From Acaryochloris sp. CCMEE 5410 (GTDB lineage: Bacteria > Cyanobacteriota > Cyanobacteriia > Thermosynechococcales > Thermosynechococcaceae), in the NCBI RefSeq assembly GCF_000238775.2, contig NZ_AFEJ02000002.1, positions 868,001 through 932,000 on the forward strand: a DNA stretch of 64,000 bases, given 5' to 3'. The number at the start of each line of letters is the position of its first letter. The stretch's first letter is position 1. This document shows positions 35,828 through 44,236 of the stretch, piece after piece. The notes beneath the pieces were generated by a model that saw only the letters and a program-made list of their open reading frames with translations, was not told where the DNA came from and did not search any database. Made by a program: the position numbers and the translations under genes.

Positions 35828-37795
35828 ATGATGACTACTGGCCCATCCCTTTCTCCCCTATCTGAAGATGCTCCTATCGAGCAGGTTGAGTCTTCAGCCG
35901 TTTTCATAGAGGAAAATGAACAGGGCTCTTGGCTCCAGCGAATCCAACAACGTTTGCAGAATCACTTAGTCGGCACGATCTCAGCCTCTGTTTTAGTGAG
36001 TTTGGCTCTTACGGGCACCTCTGCTTGGAATATCCGACAGATTAAACAGGGACTAGAAACCACGATTGCCAAAGAATTCCAGCTACAGGAATTGAGTGGT
36101 TCTATTGTGCATCTAGACGAAGTGCTGACCATGTCGGCGCGAATGGGGGCCAGTACAGGCAATACGCGCTGGGAAGATCGATACAACGAATATGTGCCCA
36201 AGCTCGATGCCGCCATTGGTAGCCTTTTGGACCAGGTGCCCGTTGACGAGCAATCTAATCCTGAGCAAACCGATGAGGCGAACAAAAAACTTGTGGCCTA
36301 TGAGGTGCAGGCCTTTGAGTTAGTAAGAGAGAATAAAGCCCCCGAGGCGCTGGCCTTACTGCTGGGTCCTGAATATGAAGCTCAGAAGAAAATCTATAAT
36401 GATGGGATTCAGGGGACTCTACAAACGGTAACGGACAATGTTCAGACCCAGTTGAGCAGTTATCAGCAGCGATTGACTTGGTCATTTACCTTTGCCCTCG
36501 TAAGTTTGGCCGTGTCAGCTCTAACTTGGTACATCGTCTTTCTAGCGGTTCAGGGGTATATCCGAGAACGGAAGCGATCCCAAGTCAAATTAGAGTCATC
36601 CCGAGTCGATTTACAGGCCCTTAACCAACAACTAGAAGCCCAGCTCAAACAGCAGTCGGCTCAAGAGCAGGAAATTATTGCAGAGAGTGAGCTATTCCAA
36701 GAAGATGTGGGCCATATTTTGGATGTGGTCTCTGCGATTGAGTATGGGGATTTGACCATTGAAGCGCAGGTCAATGACCGAGCAACGGGTTTGATCTCAG
36801 ATACCCTCAATCGTTTGATTGAATCCTTGCACCGAATTATGTCCGTGGTCTCGACCACCGCCAGCGAGATTGCGAATAACACCGAGCAGCTAGAGACATT
36901 GGCGGTTGAGACCAATGAGCGGGCCGCCAGCCAAACCCAGTCGGTTACGGATGTGCGATCGCTGATGGAAAACGTCAACACCCTGACCACCAACTCCCGG
37001 GAACAGGCCACCACCACAGAGAACGCGCTGGAGCTGGCTAAAGCAGCCGTTGAAACCGGTCAACAAGAAATGAACGCCATGGTCCAGGGTATCTCAACCT
37101 TGGAAGAAGGCACCGAGCAAATCGTCAAACGAACCCAGCTTCTGAATGAATTTGTGGATTTGGCCGCTCAATTCTCGAAAGACCAAAAGCGGGTGGCTTC
37201 TCTGACTCGCGTCTTGGCCCTCAACGCATCTATGCTGTCCACCCGGGCCTTAAAAGAAAAAGACCCGACCCAATTTGCCAGTATTGCTAAAGAATTTGAG
37301 ACCCTCTCTCGCCAAGTGAATGATTTGGCGGCTGAAACGAACCAGACCTTAGCTCAGCTGCAGCAACGAACGGATCAGATTCAGACCGTAACATCGGGTT
37401 TGACCCAGGATGTCAGCGACATCAACCAGTTGGTTAACAAGTTCACGGATGAGGTGGGTAAATCACGACAAGCCTTTACCAATATGCAGGCCGCTACCGA
37501 CCAGGTGGCCTTGGCGGGTCAGCAGGTCCGTCAAGCCAACGATGACATCTTTGAGGCGGTGCAAAGTACCCTGATCGCTACTCAAACCATTGCTCGTGAA
37601 GCGGAAGATACTGCTTCTCAAGCCAACATTACCCAGGAACAAGCGGCTGCCATGGGTGAGTTAGCCCATAACCTCGCCAATATGGTGGAATTCTTCCAAT
37701 TGCGGACGATGAGCGAAGATGACCTGTCTCCGCTGATGGCTGATCCTGAATTGAAATCAGCCAATATTCCCCTAGCGGTTGCCGCTGAGTCTTAA
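35828..37795 (+). CDS. Second PilJ-like methyl-accepting protein
   Basis: 655 aa, paralogous to the preceding gene: same sensor block (LQELSGSIVHLDEVLTMSARMGASTGN), helix 1 at about 47-66 and helix 2 at about 219-241 (FTFALVSLAVSALTWYIVFLAV), then the shared VNDRATGLISDTLNRLIE segment and signalling coils. The hairpin tip reads VLALNASMLSTRALKE, so several residues that normally contact CheA/CheW (E-A-A-R-A-G) are changed. No acidic tail and no GAF domain. It probably arose by tandem duplication; it occupies the PixJ2 position. Confidence 0.88.
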   Translation: MMTTGPSLSPLSEDAPIEQVESSAVFIEENEQGSWLQRIQQRLQNHLVGTISASVLVSLALTGTSAWNIRQIKQGLETTIAKEFQLQELSGSIVHLDEVLTMSARMGASTGNTRWEDRYNEYVPKLDAAIGSLLDQVPVDEQSNPEQTDEANKKLVAYEVQAFELVRENKAPEALALLLGPEYEAQKKIYNDGIQGTLQTVTDNVQTQLSSYQQRLTWSFTFALVSLAVSALTWYIVFLAVQGYIRERKRSQVKLESSRVDLQALNQQLEAQLKQQSAQEQEIIAESELFQEDVGHILDVVSAIEYGDLTIEAQVNDRATGLISDTLNRLIESLHRIMSVVSTTASEIANNTEQLETLAVETNERAASQTQSVTDVRSLMENVNTLTTNSREQATTTENALELAKAAVETGQQEMNAMVQGISTLEEGTEQIVKRTQLLNEFVDLAAQFSKDQKRVASLTRVLALNASMLSTRALKEKDPTQFASIAKEFETLSRQVNDLAAETNQTLAQLQQRTDQIQTVTSGLTQDVSDINQLVNKFTDEVGKSRQAFTNMQAATDQVALAGQQVRQANDDIFEAVQSTLIATQTIAREAEDTASQANITQEQAAAMGELAHNLANMVEFFQLRTMSEDDLSPLMADPELKSANIPLAVAAES

Positions 37796-37856
37796 CAGGG
37801 GCATTGGATTTACCGAACCACTGCCACAGAAAACGTATCTTTTTCGTCCTACTGAG

Positions 37857-40800
37857 ATGACTGACTCCGACTTCGCCTATTCGTCCCCCCACAATCCTGC
37901 GATCAACGATCCTGAAGCTGAACTGCAGAAAGAACTGCAGGCCATGTTCGAGATTGATAGTCAAGAGCATCTGCGGACCTATTTTCAGCTGTCTCAACAC
38001 CTCAATCCCAGATCTTGGGTGGCAGATATCCAGAATATCTACCGGGCCATTCATACCATTAAGGGAAGTGCGGTTACGGTGGGGGCCGATGCGGTTCTCC
38101 ATGCCGCCATGGTTTTAGAAGATCTTTTATCCGATTTGCGTTATCTAGAAGAAGCGCCTCCCCTAGAAGATGGGGCCTTACATCGCATGCTTCTAGAAGC
38201 GGGGGAACTGCTGGGTAGCTGTTTGCAACTCTCAGGCCCTGAAGCTCAATCTGCGGTTACGCCCACGGTCAACCGCATCAAAACCCTACATGAGCAGATT
38301 CAGCTCAACTATCTGCCTAACTGGGATGAGTTGACCCAAGTTCATCAAGAATTTGCTGAGCAAGGTTTCGATCTGGTCATTTTAGAACTAGAAATGGCCG
38401 TCAACCAACTGGACACTCCTCAGGTGCCCTCGTCAACCCTGGCTAAGGCGCAGCAAATGTTAGGCCAGCTGCAACAAATTGGTGAGGACCTCCAGCTCGC
38501 CGAGGATTGGTCCAAGCTGTTGGATAGTGCATCTCAGCTCCAGCAGTTTCCATTGGCGGATGTATGGCAACAGCAATGGCCTCAGTACTTTGATTTACTC
38601 AAACATTGCGCCAAACAAAGCGGCCAGCTAACCTCTGAACAACAGGAGCAGTTTGAATCGCTGATTGCAGCCCTGCCAGAAGAGCCAGTTTCAGTCCCCT
38701 CGCCCGTTCACGAACCTGAGGCAGTCTCTCCCATTGCCGATGCCACCTTTGATGACTTCGATGCAGACATCGACCTGGATGCAGATATCGACCTCGATGC
38801 AGATATCGATCTAAGTTTCGATGAAATGGACTTCGATCTGGCCGCAATGGCCCCTGCCGACCCCACCTTCTCCAGTGCCGTTGCTGCAGATCAACCCGAA
38901 TCAGCCAAGCTGGATGACGAGGCCGATCTGGATGACATGGCTGATTTGTCCGATGAATTCCTGGCTGCAGCAGATGCCATGGACTTCGATGACCTCATCG
39001 ATCTAGATTTAGGCACTGACGATCTACCAGACCTACCCGTTGATGTTGCAGAGTCGGTTGAGTCATCCTCTCAGCCCGGTCTATTCCCCAGTTCTCAGCC
39101 CAGTTCCAAACCGTCTACTGCAGCCCCAGCCCCCAGCCCAGCAAAACGGGAAATCAAAATCCCGGTCCCCTTAAGCCGCCTTAATCAATCCTCTCAACAA
39201 GTGGTTGAGACCCTGCTGACTGCTCGGTCTGCCTTTAATGAGTCTTCGACTCTGCAGTCCCAACTCACCCAACTGACGGCCCTCACCCAAGAGAGTGCTG
39301 AATATATTTCTAGACTTCGACAGCTTCAGGATGACTATGCCTTGTTGCGGGATATCAGCGACGTGCAGGATTCGGACAGTGGCGTCTCCATGGAACGCTA
39401 CCGCCAGGGTTACACCACCATCAATCGTCTTTTAGAAAATATTTTACGGATGGCTGAGCTGGGGGCAGAACTAGAAGGCACCACCCAGCACACCGTCAAC
39501 AATTTAGGCCAGCTCAGTCGCAATATCACCCAGCTCAAAGATGGTATTGAAACCAGTCGCCTGGTGCCCTTTAGCAATCTCACGCTTCGGGCCCGAGCCA
39601 TTCTGCGAGATTTGACCAATCGTTATGATAAACCCGCCCATTTAGAAATAGAAGGTGAACAAGTTGAACTGGATGCCGGTATTATCCAGCAATTGGAACC
39701 GGCCTTGCTCCATCTCCTCAGGAATGCCTACGATCATGGCATTGAGACGATGGATGAGCGCTTGGAGCGAGGGAAGCCGGTGCAAGCCACCATTCAACTG
39801 GCCTTGGAACGGCGTGGTAATTTATATCGGCTATTGCTACAAGACGATGGCAAAGGGATTGATGCCCAAAAAGTCAGTCAGATTGCCCAAGAGCGAGGTT
39901 TTCCCCTCACTCAAACCAACACATCAGCGGATCTGATCGCCGTTCTCTGCCAGCCAGGATTTAGTTCCCGTAGCTCCGTCAGTGAAGTCTCCGGCCGAGG
40001 GGTCGGCATGGATGTGGTTGCCAACCAAATTACCAATATTGGGGGTCGGTTACTGCTCGACACCCGGTTGGGACAAGGCACCACCTTTATCATTGAAATT
40101 CCAGCACCACAGCTATTGGTTCCTTGTGTCCTGCTCAAAGTAGGAGAACGCAAGGTGGCGGTACCCACCGATGACATTCGAGAAACAGTCCTGGCTAGCG
40201 CAAATCAACTGCAGCCGCCAGCAGATAGTGACTTGAGTTGGCAGCTCTCTTTTCAAGATGGCTCTGGAACGGGCTTTGGGCTGGCAGCTTTTTGGCATGA
40301 ATCCACCCAAGTGTCCGATACGGCTATTTGTGTCCACATATCCCTACCAGACGGCAATGATGTTTGGTTAATTGCGGATGATTTGTTGGGTCAAGAAGAA
40401 CTGCTGATTCAGCCCCTGCCCCATCCCCTCGTCAGTCCGCCCGCCTTAATGGGCGTCAGTTTACAAGCGGATGGTCAGTTACTGAGTGTCTTAGATCCCC
40501 TGGAACTAGCTCAGTCTTTGGCGAAGCAACAACCCCAAACCAACGCAGCTCCAGAAGAGACTAAAGCTCCTATATCTGAAGATGTACAAACGATTTTGGT
40601 GGTGGATGATGCTGCCCTGATGCGTCGGCGATTGGAGAGTAGCCTGAATACCTATGGTTTTGCCACCTTTACCTGCAGCGATGGCCAAGAAGCCTGGCAA
40701 TGGCTGCAAGCGAATGGTGCTCCCGATATGATGATTACCGACGTGGAAATGCCCAATATGGATGGGTTTACGCTGATTGACCGCTGTCGGCAGTCCAATA

Positions 40801-40961
40801 TGGAAATGCCGATCCTAGTGGTATCTTCCCGGCTTTCTGAAGAGTGGGGTAAAGAGGCGGAACGTTTGGGTGCCAACGACTATTTGAATAAAGGGTTCTC
40901 GACTCCAGAGCTGATTAACTGCGTCAAAACCCACCTTAACAAGCAGCCAGCCGAATGTTGA
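37857..40961 (+). CDS. Hybrid CheA-like histidine kinase (PilL/PixL-like)
   Basis: 1,034 aa from ATG 37857 (MTDSDFAYSS), 61 bp after the receptor gene. The HPt domain has phospho-His66 in IYRAIHTIKGSAVTVGA. A long Asp/Pro-rich linker follows (about 275-440, with DADIDL repeats), then dimerisation helices, a HATPase domain with LLHLLRNAYDHGIETM (N box), DDGKGIDAQ (G1) and VSGRGVGMDVV (G2), a CheW-like domain, and a C-terminal receiver (ILVVDDAALMRRR; phospho-acceptor Asp in MMITDVEMPNMDG). It receives signals from the two receptors via the CheW protein and feeds the two regulators upstream in the operon. Confidence 0.95.
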   Translation: MTDSDFAYSSPHNPAINDPEAELQKELQAMFEIDSQEHLRTYFQLSQHLNPRSWVADIQNIYRAIHTIKGSAVTVGADAVLHAAMVLEDLLSDLRYLEEAPPLEDGALHRMLLEAGELLGSCLQLSGPEAQSAVTPTVNRIKTLHEQIQLNYLPNWDELTQVHQEFAEQGFDLVILELEMAVNQLDTPQVPSSTLAKAQQMLGQLQQIGEDLQLAEDWSKLLDSASQLQQFPLADVWQQQWPQYFDLLKHCAKQSGQLTSEQQEQFESLIAALPEEPVSVPSPVHEPEAVSPIADATFDDFDADIDLDADIDLDADIDLSFDEMDFDLAAMAPADPTFSSAVAADQPESAKLDDEADLDDMADLSDEFLAAADAMDFDDLIDLDLGTDDLPDLPVDVAESVESSSQPGLFPSSQPSSKPSTAAPAPSPAKREIKIPVPLSRLNQSSQQVVETLLTARSAFNESSTLQSQLTQLTALTQESAEYISRLRQLQDDYALLRDISDVQDSDSGVSMERYRQGYTTINRLLENILRMAELGAELEGTTQHTVNNLGQLSRNITQLKDGIETSRLVPFSNLTLRARAILRDLTNRYDKPAHLEIEGEQVELDAGIIQQLEPALLHLLRNAYDHGIETMDERLERGKPVQATIQLALERRGNLYRLLLQDDGKGIDAQKVSQIAQERGFPLTQTNTSADLIAVLCQPGFSSRSSVSEVSGRGVGMDVVANQITNIGGRLLLDTRLGQGTTFIIEIPAPQLLVPCVLLKVGERKVAVPTDDIRETVLASANQLQPPADSDLSWQLSFQDGSGTGFGLAAFWHESTQVSDTAICVHISLPDGNDVWLIADDLLGQEELLIQPLPHPLVSPPALMGVSLQADGQLLSVLDPLELAQSLAKQQPQTNAAPEETKAPISEDVQTILVVDDAALMRRRLESSLNTYGFATFTCSDGQEAWQWLQANGAPDMMITDVEMPNMDGFTLIDRCRQSNMEMPILVVSSRLSEEWGKEAERLGANDYLNKGFSTPELINCVKTHLNKQPAEC
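38760..38813 (+). repeat. Three tandem 18-bp repeats in the kinase linker
   Basis: Units at 38760, 38778 and 38796, each GATGCAGAYATCGAYCTN, encode DADIDL three times and keep the frame. Confidence 0.9.
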
Positions 40962-41697
40962 CCAACAGGTCATGGAGATCGGCCCAAGCAGAAGGACTAT
41001 CTGGAAGCATACTAGATTGACTGGCGTTTTCTAGCTTTTGTAAGAGACGGCGATACTCTCCTTCAAAGAACACCTGATCTCCCTCTTTAATGACTGCCCG
41101 TTCTGGACCAGATGTTTTTTGGGCGATTAAATCGGGGATGTAGGTTAATTGAAACTTTTCATTCAAGTGTCTGAGATTAGCCTCAATTTCGCCCGTCTGC
41201 ATCAGGTGAATTCCCGTAAGCAAGACTCGAAAGACATACAGCAATGGTTTGACCCGAGCTGGAGATTCTTTGGTGAAGAGCCGCCATTGGGTCTGGGCAA
41301 ATCCCACATAGTGATAACTATGATGTCGCGTGATGCATCGGGTTGCGATCGCTTTCAATGCATCATGCTCAGGAGACGTCGCCACAATCAGCGGTGAGTA
41401 GAGCTGCTCCAGCACATAGCCATTACGCTTCAGCAGCAACCCCATAAATTTCTTGACATCATGGGTCACCAGATCTAGCTCAATGCCCTCCTGATCGGCA
41501 GAAATTTCCCGAGTCTCTGGTCCCGTCTGTAGTCCAATCACTTCCTTTAGGGGCAGGATATGAACCCCTCGCAAGTCATAGTCAGAATCAGCAGAGGGAA
41601 ACCCATACAAGTGAGCACCACTAATGGTGGCAAAGAGCAGGGGATAAGGCTGCTTGGCTACAACATCTTTGAGCTGAGGCGGTAAGTTAAAGGTCAT
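40936..41697 (-). CDS. RlaP/YcgL-type predicted nucleotidyltransferase
   Basis: 253 aa, DNA polymerase beta-like fold (COG3541/PF10127). The nucleotidyltransferase motif is ISGAHLYGFPSADSDYDLRGVHI, residues about 25-45, with the two metal Asp in SDYD and the third acid in IELDLVTHDVKKF. Distinctive blocks LLLKRNGYVLEQLYSPLIV and HHYVGFAQTQ follow. The substrate is unknown; some relatives sit with RNA-repair ligases, none of which is near. Its 3' end overlaps the kinase gene by 26 bp, convergent. A paralogue lies at 43216-44118. Confidence 0.82.
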   Translation of the reverse strand: MTFNLPPQLKDVVAKQPYPLLFATISGAHLYGFPSADSDYDLRGVHILPLKEVIGLQTGPETREISADQEGIELDLVTHDVKKFMGLLLKRNGYVLEQLYSPLIVATSPEHDALKAIATRCITRHHSYHYVGFAQTQWRLFTKESPARVKPLLYVFRVLLTGIHLMQTGEIEANLRHLNEKFQLTYIPDLIAQKTSGPERAVIKEGDQVFFEGEYRRLLQKLENASQSSMLPDSPSAWADLHDLLVNIRLAAC

Positions 41698-41757
41698 GGG
41701 ATTTGGCTGCGGCTGGGTAAAAAAGCCGAGATTGGCTTCTGGCAGGTAGTTTGCCCA

Positions 41758-42006
41758 CTATACTGCTACTACCCTAGGTTCTGATTCAGGGGCTATGGGT
41801 GCAAAATGTAAAACCATCATTTGAGAGTCTTGAAGGGCAATAGATTCATAAGTTCGACCTTCTTGATCGCTGAACTCAACCTCAAAAGCATCGCCCTCAG
41901 CAAGTATTTCCACGACCGTACCGACTTGGCCACGGTAGAGTTGATACTCAGGCAGGTCATTGGTTAGCGCTACAACATCAAGCAAGTTGAGTTCCTGTGT
42001 AGTCAT
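41758..42006 (-). CDS. DUF4926-type small protein
   Basis: 82 aa: NLLDVVALTNDLPEYQLYRGQVGTVVEIL, then AFEVEFSDQEGRTYESIALQDSQMMVL. This beta-barrel pattern ('d.V.l..dlp...l..GqvGtVve.....a.eVEF.d..G.t') is DUF4926, a small SH3-like protein common in cyanobacteria, often near toxin-antitoxin or nucleotidyltransferase genes. Function unknown. It precedes the nucleotidyltransferase at 40936-41697 by 60 bp in the same direction, so the two may be cotranscribed. Confidence 0.75.
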   Translation of the reverse strand: MTTQELNLLDVVALTNDLPEYQLYRGQVGTVVEILAEGDAFEVEFSDQEGRTYESIALQDSQMMVLHFAPIAPESEPRVVAV

Positions 42007-42231
42007 GGGCTACATCTCCCCACATTACAGTGGATAGCAGGTTCCAGTTATGAGCCGTAACTTGTTTGAGTTAAGCTCGATAAACCAACCACTCTGTCAA
42101 CAAGTGTAAGCTATACGATTTGCGTGCTAAACGTCTTGATCTGCTATGAAGTAATGCTTTCTGATATCCATCAGACTGTCGCATGAATAGTGAGACGGAT
42201 TTTCTGGAACTCCCCTATTGTTTTTAGAGCT

Positions 42232-42840
42232 ATGAGTTTACGGATAATTGGATTGCTCTGTTTAGGGGGTGTAGGGATTGCCGGAGCATCTTGGTGGAAT
42301 ACTGACAAAATAATGAATCCCGTCAATGAGGAAGTTGTTATATCGATTGATCGAATCAACTCCTTAGCATTTACACCGACTCAAGAAGTTTCAGAGAGAA
42401 AGTATAATGCGCGGCTTTATTTAGAAAATAGCCGAAAATTATTGTTAACTTGTGAGGATATTAAATTTCTTGGCATTCAGTGGGAAATATCAAACAGAAA
42501 CATCGCAAAGTCGTGGAATTTACTAGCCAATACAGATTACACCTGTGACTCTTGGGATAATACGACAGTCGTAAGTTTTGTGGCTCCACCATTCAATCCC
42601 CATACAAAGTATTTTTTTCATGTATCAAAAAGCAATAAAGCTGAGATGCGAACCAGTATCAAAGGTCGTGCTGGTATTCAACATAAAGATGGAATAGGCA
42701 CACATTATCTATTTATGGACAAAGCATTTTCAGAATTATTGGGAGCAGGATTGCTCTTCATCAGCCTTATTTGTTTCGCGATAGATTTCTGGAAAGTTTG
42801 TCACTCTTGGGTATTGTCAAACCAGTCCATACAGCGGTAA
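42232..42840 (+). CDS. Hypothetical membrane protein
   Basis: 202 aa from ATG 42232 (a GTG at 42190 is possible). The N-terminal hydrophobic segment LRIIGLLCLGGVGIAGASWW is a signal or anchor; a second helix near the C-terminus (LLGAGLLFISLICFAIDFW) precedes a short cytoplasmic tail. Between them lies an about 140-aa extracytoplasmic region with two Cys (LLTCEDI, YTCDSWD) that could pair. No family recognised. Its stop abuts the convergent DUF6717-type gene (one base apart). The base composition is more AT-rich than its neighbours, hinting at later acquisition. Confidence 0.6.
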   Translation: MSLRIIGLLCLGGVGIAGASWWNTDKIMNPVNEEVVISIDRINSLAFTPTQEVSERKYNARLYLENSRKLLLTCEDIKFLGIQWEISNRNIAKSWNLLANTDYTCDSWDNTTVVSFVAPPFNPHTKYFFHVSKSNKAEMRTSIKGRAGIQHKDGIGTHYLFMDKAFSELLGAGLLFISLICFAIDFWKVCHSWVLSNQSIQR

Positions 42841-42841
42841 G

Positions 42842-43198
42842 TCAAAGGTCATGGGACTTGACCTCAGCCTGGCAAAAGAGCTGCTGGGGTGCAGATTCAA
42901 AGTATTTGAACAGGGCGGGACAGAGCCACCCTTCCATTTCCTCCGCCGACCAACGATACCAATGGCCACCAAATTCTGGCCGCAGCCAGTCTAGCTGAGC
43001 TTGATACCCCGGAAAAGGGGTTTGAGCAAAGATCAGCTTAAATCCTTGCTCAGCTTTAGGAATATCGACCACCAACCGATCGATCATTTGGGGAATACCG
43101 CTGACAAAGGGTTCCTGCACTAATCCCGCTAGCGGATCGTCAAATACCCACATCTCTTCATATCGATAAGGGGCAATTACCATAATTGAATTTGCCAT
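42842..43198 (-). CDS. DUF6717-type protein
   Basis: 118 aa: SIMVIAPYRYEEMWVFDDPLAGLVQEPFVSGIPQMIDRLV, then FKLIFAQTPFPGYQAQLDWLRPEFGGHWYRW and MEGWLCPALFKYFESAP. This sequence pattern matches what I know as DUF6717, widespread and uncharacterised. No catalytic motif is evident. It lies 17 bp downstream of the second nucleotidyltransferase gene in the same direction and is likely cotranscribed with it. Confidence 0.65.
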   Translation of the reverse strand: MANSIMVIAPYRYEEMWVFDDPLAGLVQEPFVSGIPQMIDRLVVDIPKAEQGFKLIFAQTPFPGYQAQLDWLRPEFGGHWYRWSAEEMEGWLCPALFKYFESAPQQLFCQAEVKSHDL

Positions 43199-43215
43199 TG
43201 CTGGATCTCCTTGTC

Positions 43216-44118
43216 TTACACCATGCTTTGTCGTGCTTCGATCAAAAAAGCATTGGCTTGTTCATAGTTAGGCCGTTCTGGCAGTTGGGTTTGAGCAAAG
43301 GCTTGCTCGAACTGCCGATGGAGTTGCAGCCGCCACTGATCCACCTGGGGCCAAGTCCAGTGCTCGTATTTTATCCCTAGCAGACGCTCACGATAGTCAC
43401 GCATATCGACGGGGACAAACCCTTCCTTAAGCACGGTAATCCCAGATAAGAGCAGCCGAATCAGATGCATCGCATGTTTCCAGCGGATATGGCCTTTGGA
43501 CCGTAAATCCTGCTCCATTTTTTTGAACTGGGAGAGGGCATAGCCGTTGTAGGTTTGATAGACCAACCGGGATAAAAACATCGTGCGCTGGTCTAGAAGC
43601 ATTTGTGCCAGAGGCGTTGCCGTTTCAATCAGCGGTGAATAGAGACATTCCAAAACATTGGGGTTGGCCTTAAGGGCTAACAAGAGAAACTTCTGCAGTT
43701 CCCAATAGCATTCTTGAGCCGGTTTATCTTCAATTTGCTCGGGAATTCCGTACAGAGACCAATGCAAGGGGGCAGGGGGGAGGTAGATACCTCTGCGATC
43801 GCAATCTGAATACTCGTCATCCAAACCATAAGCTCGCGACCCGACCACACAGCGATAAATCACGTAATCTTGCAGGTTGTAGTCTGCCAAAAAGTCAGGG
43901 AACCCTTGTGTCTGATACTGTTTACGCAGGCTAAACTGGTGCCGCTGTAAATGTAATTGGCGACCATCGGGCAATTCAATTTCATAGGAATGGGAATTAT
44001 CCGTGGGGGCTTTGACAATTTTGCCAACGGCGCCCGCGAGACAGACCCCTGCCTCAGTATTAACATCGACTCGGCTGACCACTTGGGTACCCACCGGCAC
44101 AATCAAATGGGGTTGCAT
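43216..44118 (-). CDS. RlaP-type nucleotidyltransferase with N-terminal barrel
   Basis: 300 aa. Residues 1-70 form a small beta domain resembling DUF4926 (IVPVGTQVVSRVDVNTEAGVCLAGAVGKIVKAP), followed by the nucleotidyltransferase core: CVVGSRAYGLDDEYSDCDRRGIYLPP with metal Asp in SDCD, the block KANPNVLECLYSPLIET, and YNGYALSQFKKM. The third acid position reads CYWELQKF (Glu instead of Asp). It is a distant paralogue of 40936-41697; here the barrel is fused, whereas there a separate DUF4926 gene lies beside it. Possible substrate: RNA or nucleotide; not determined. Confidence 0.8.
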   Translation of the reverse strand: MQPHLIVPVGTQVVSRVDVNTEAGVCLAGAVGKIVKAPTDNSHSYEIELPDGRQLHLQRHQFSLRKQYQTQGFPDFLADYNLQDYVIYRCVVGSRAYGLDDEYSDCDRRGIYLPPAPLHWSLYGIPEQIEDKPAQECYWELQKFLLLALKANPNVLECLYSPLIETATPLAQMLLDQRTMFLSRLVYQTYNGYALSQFKKMEQDLRSKGHIRWKHAMHLIRLLLSGITVLKEGFVPVDMRDYRERLLGIKYEHWTWPQVDQWRLQLHRQFEQAFAQTQLPERPNYEQANAFLIEARQSMV

Positions 44119-44236
44119 GGCCTTGTGTGACTAAATGGTATGGCTGCTCACCATCAATGAAAATGAGCAGAACTAATTGTAGTATACATAATACAAAACG
44201 GCTAGTCTTTTAGGTATTCAACCTTCCATTGAAACC

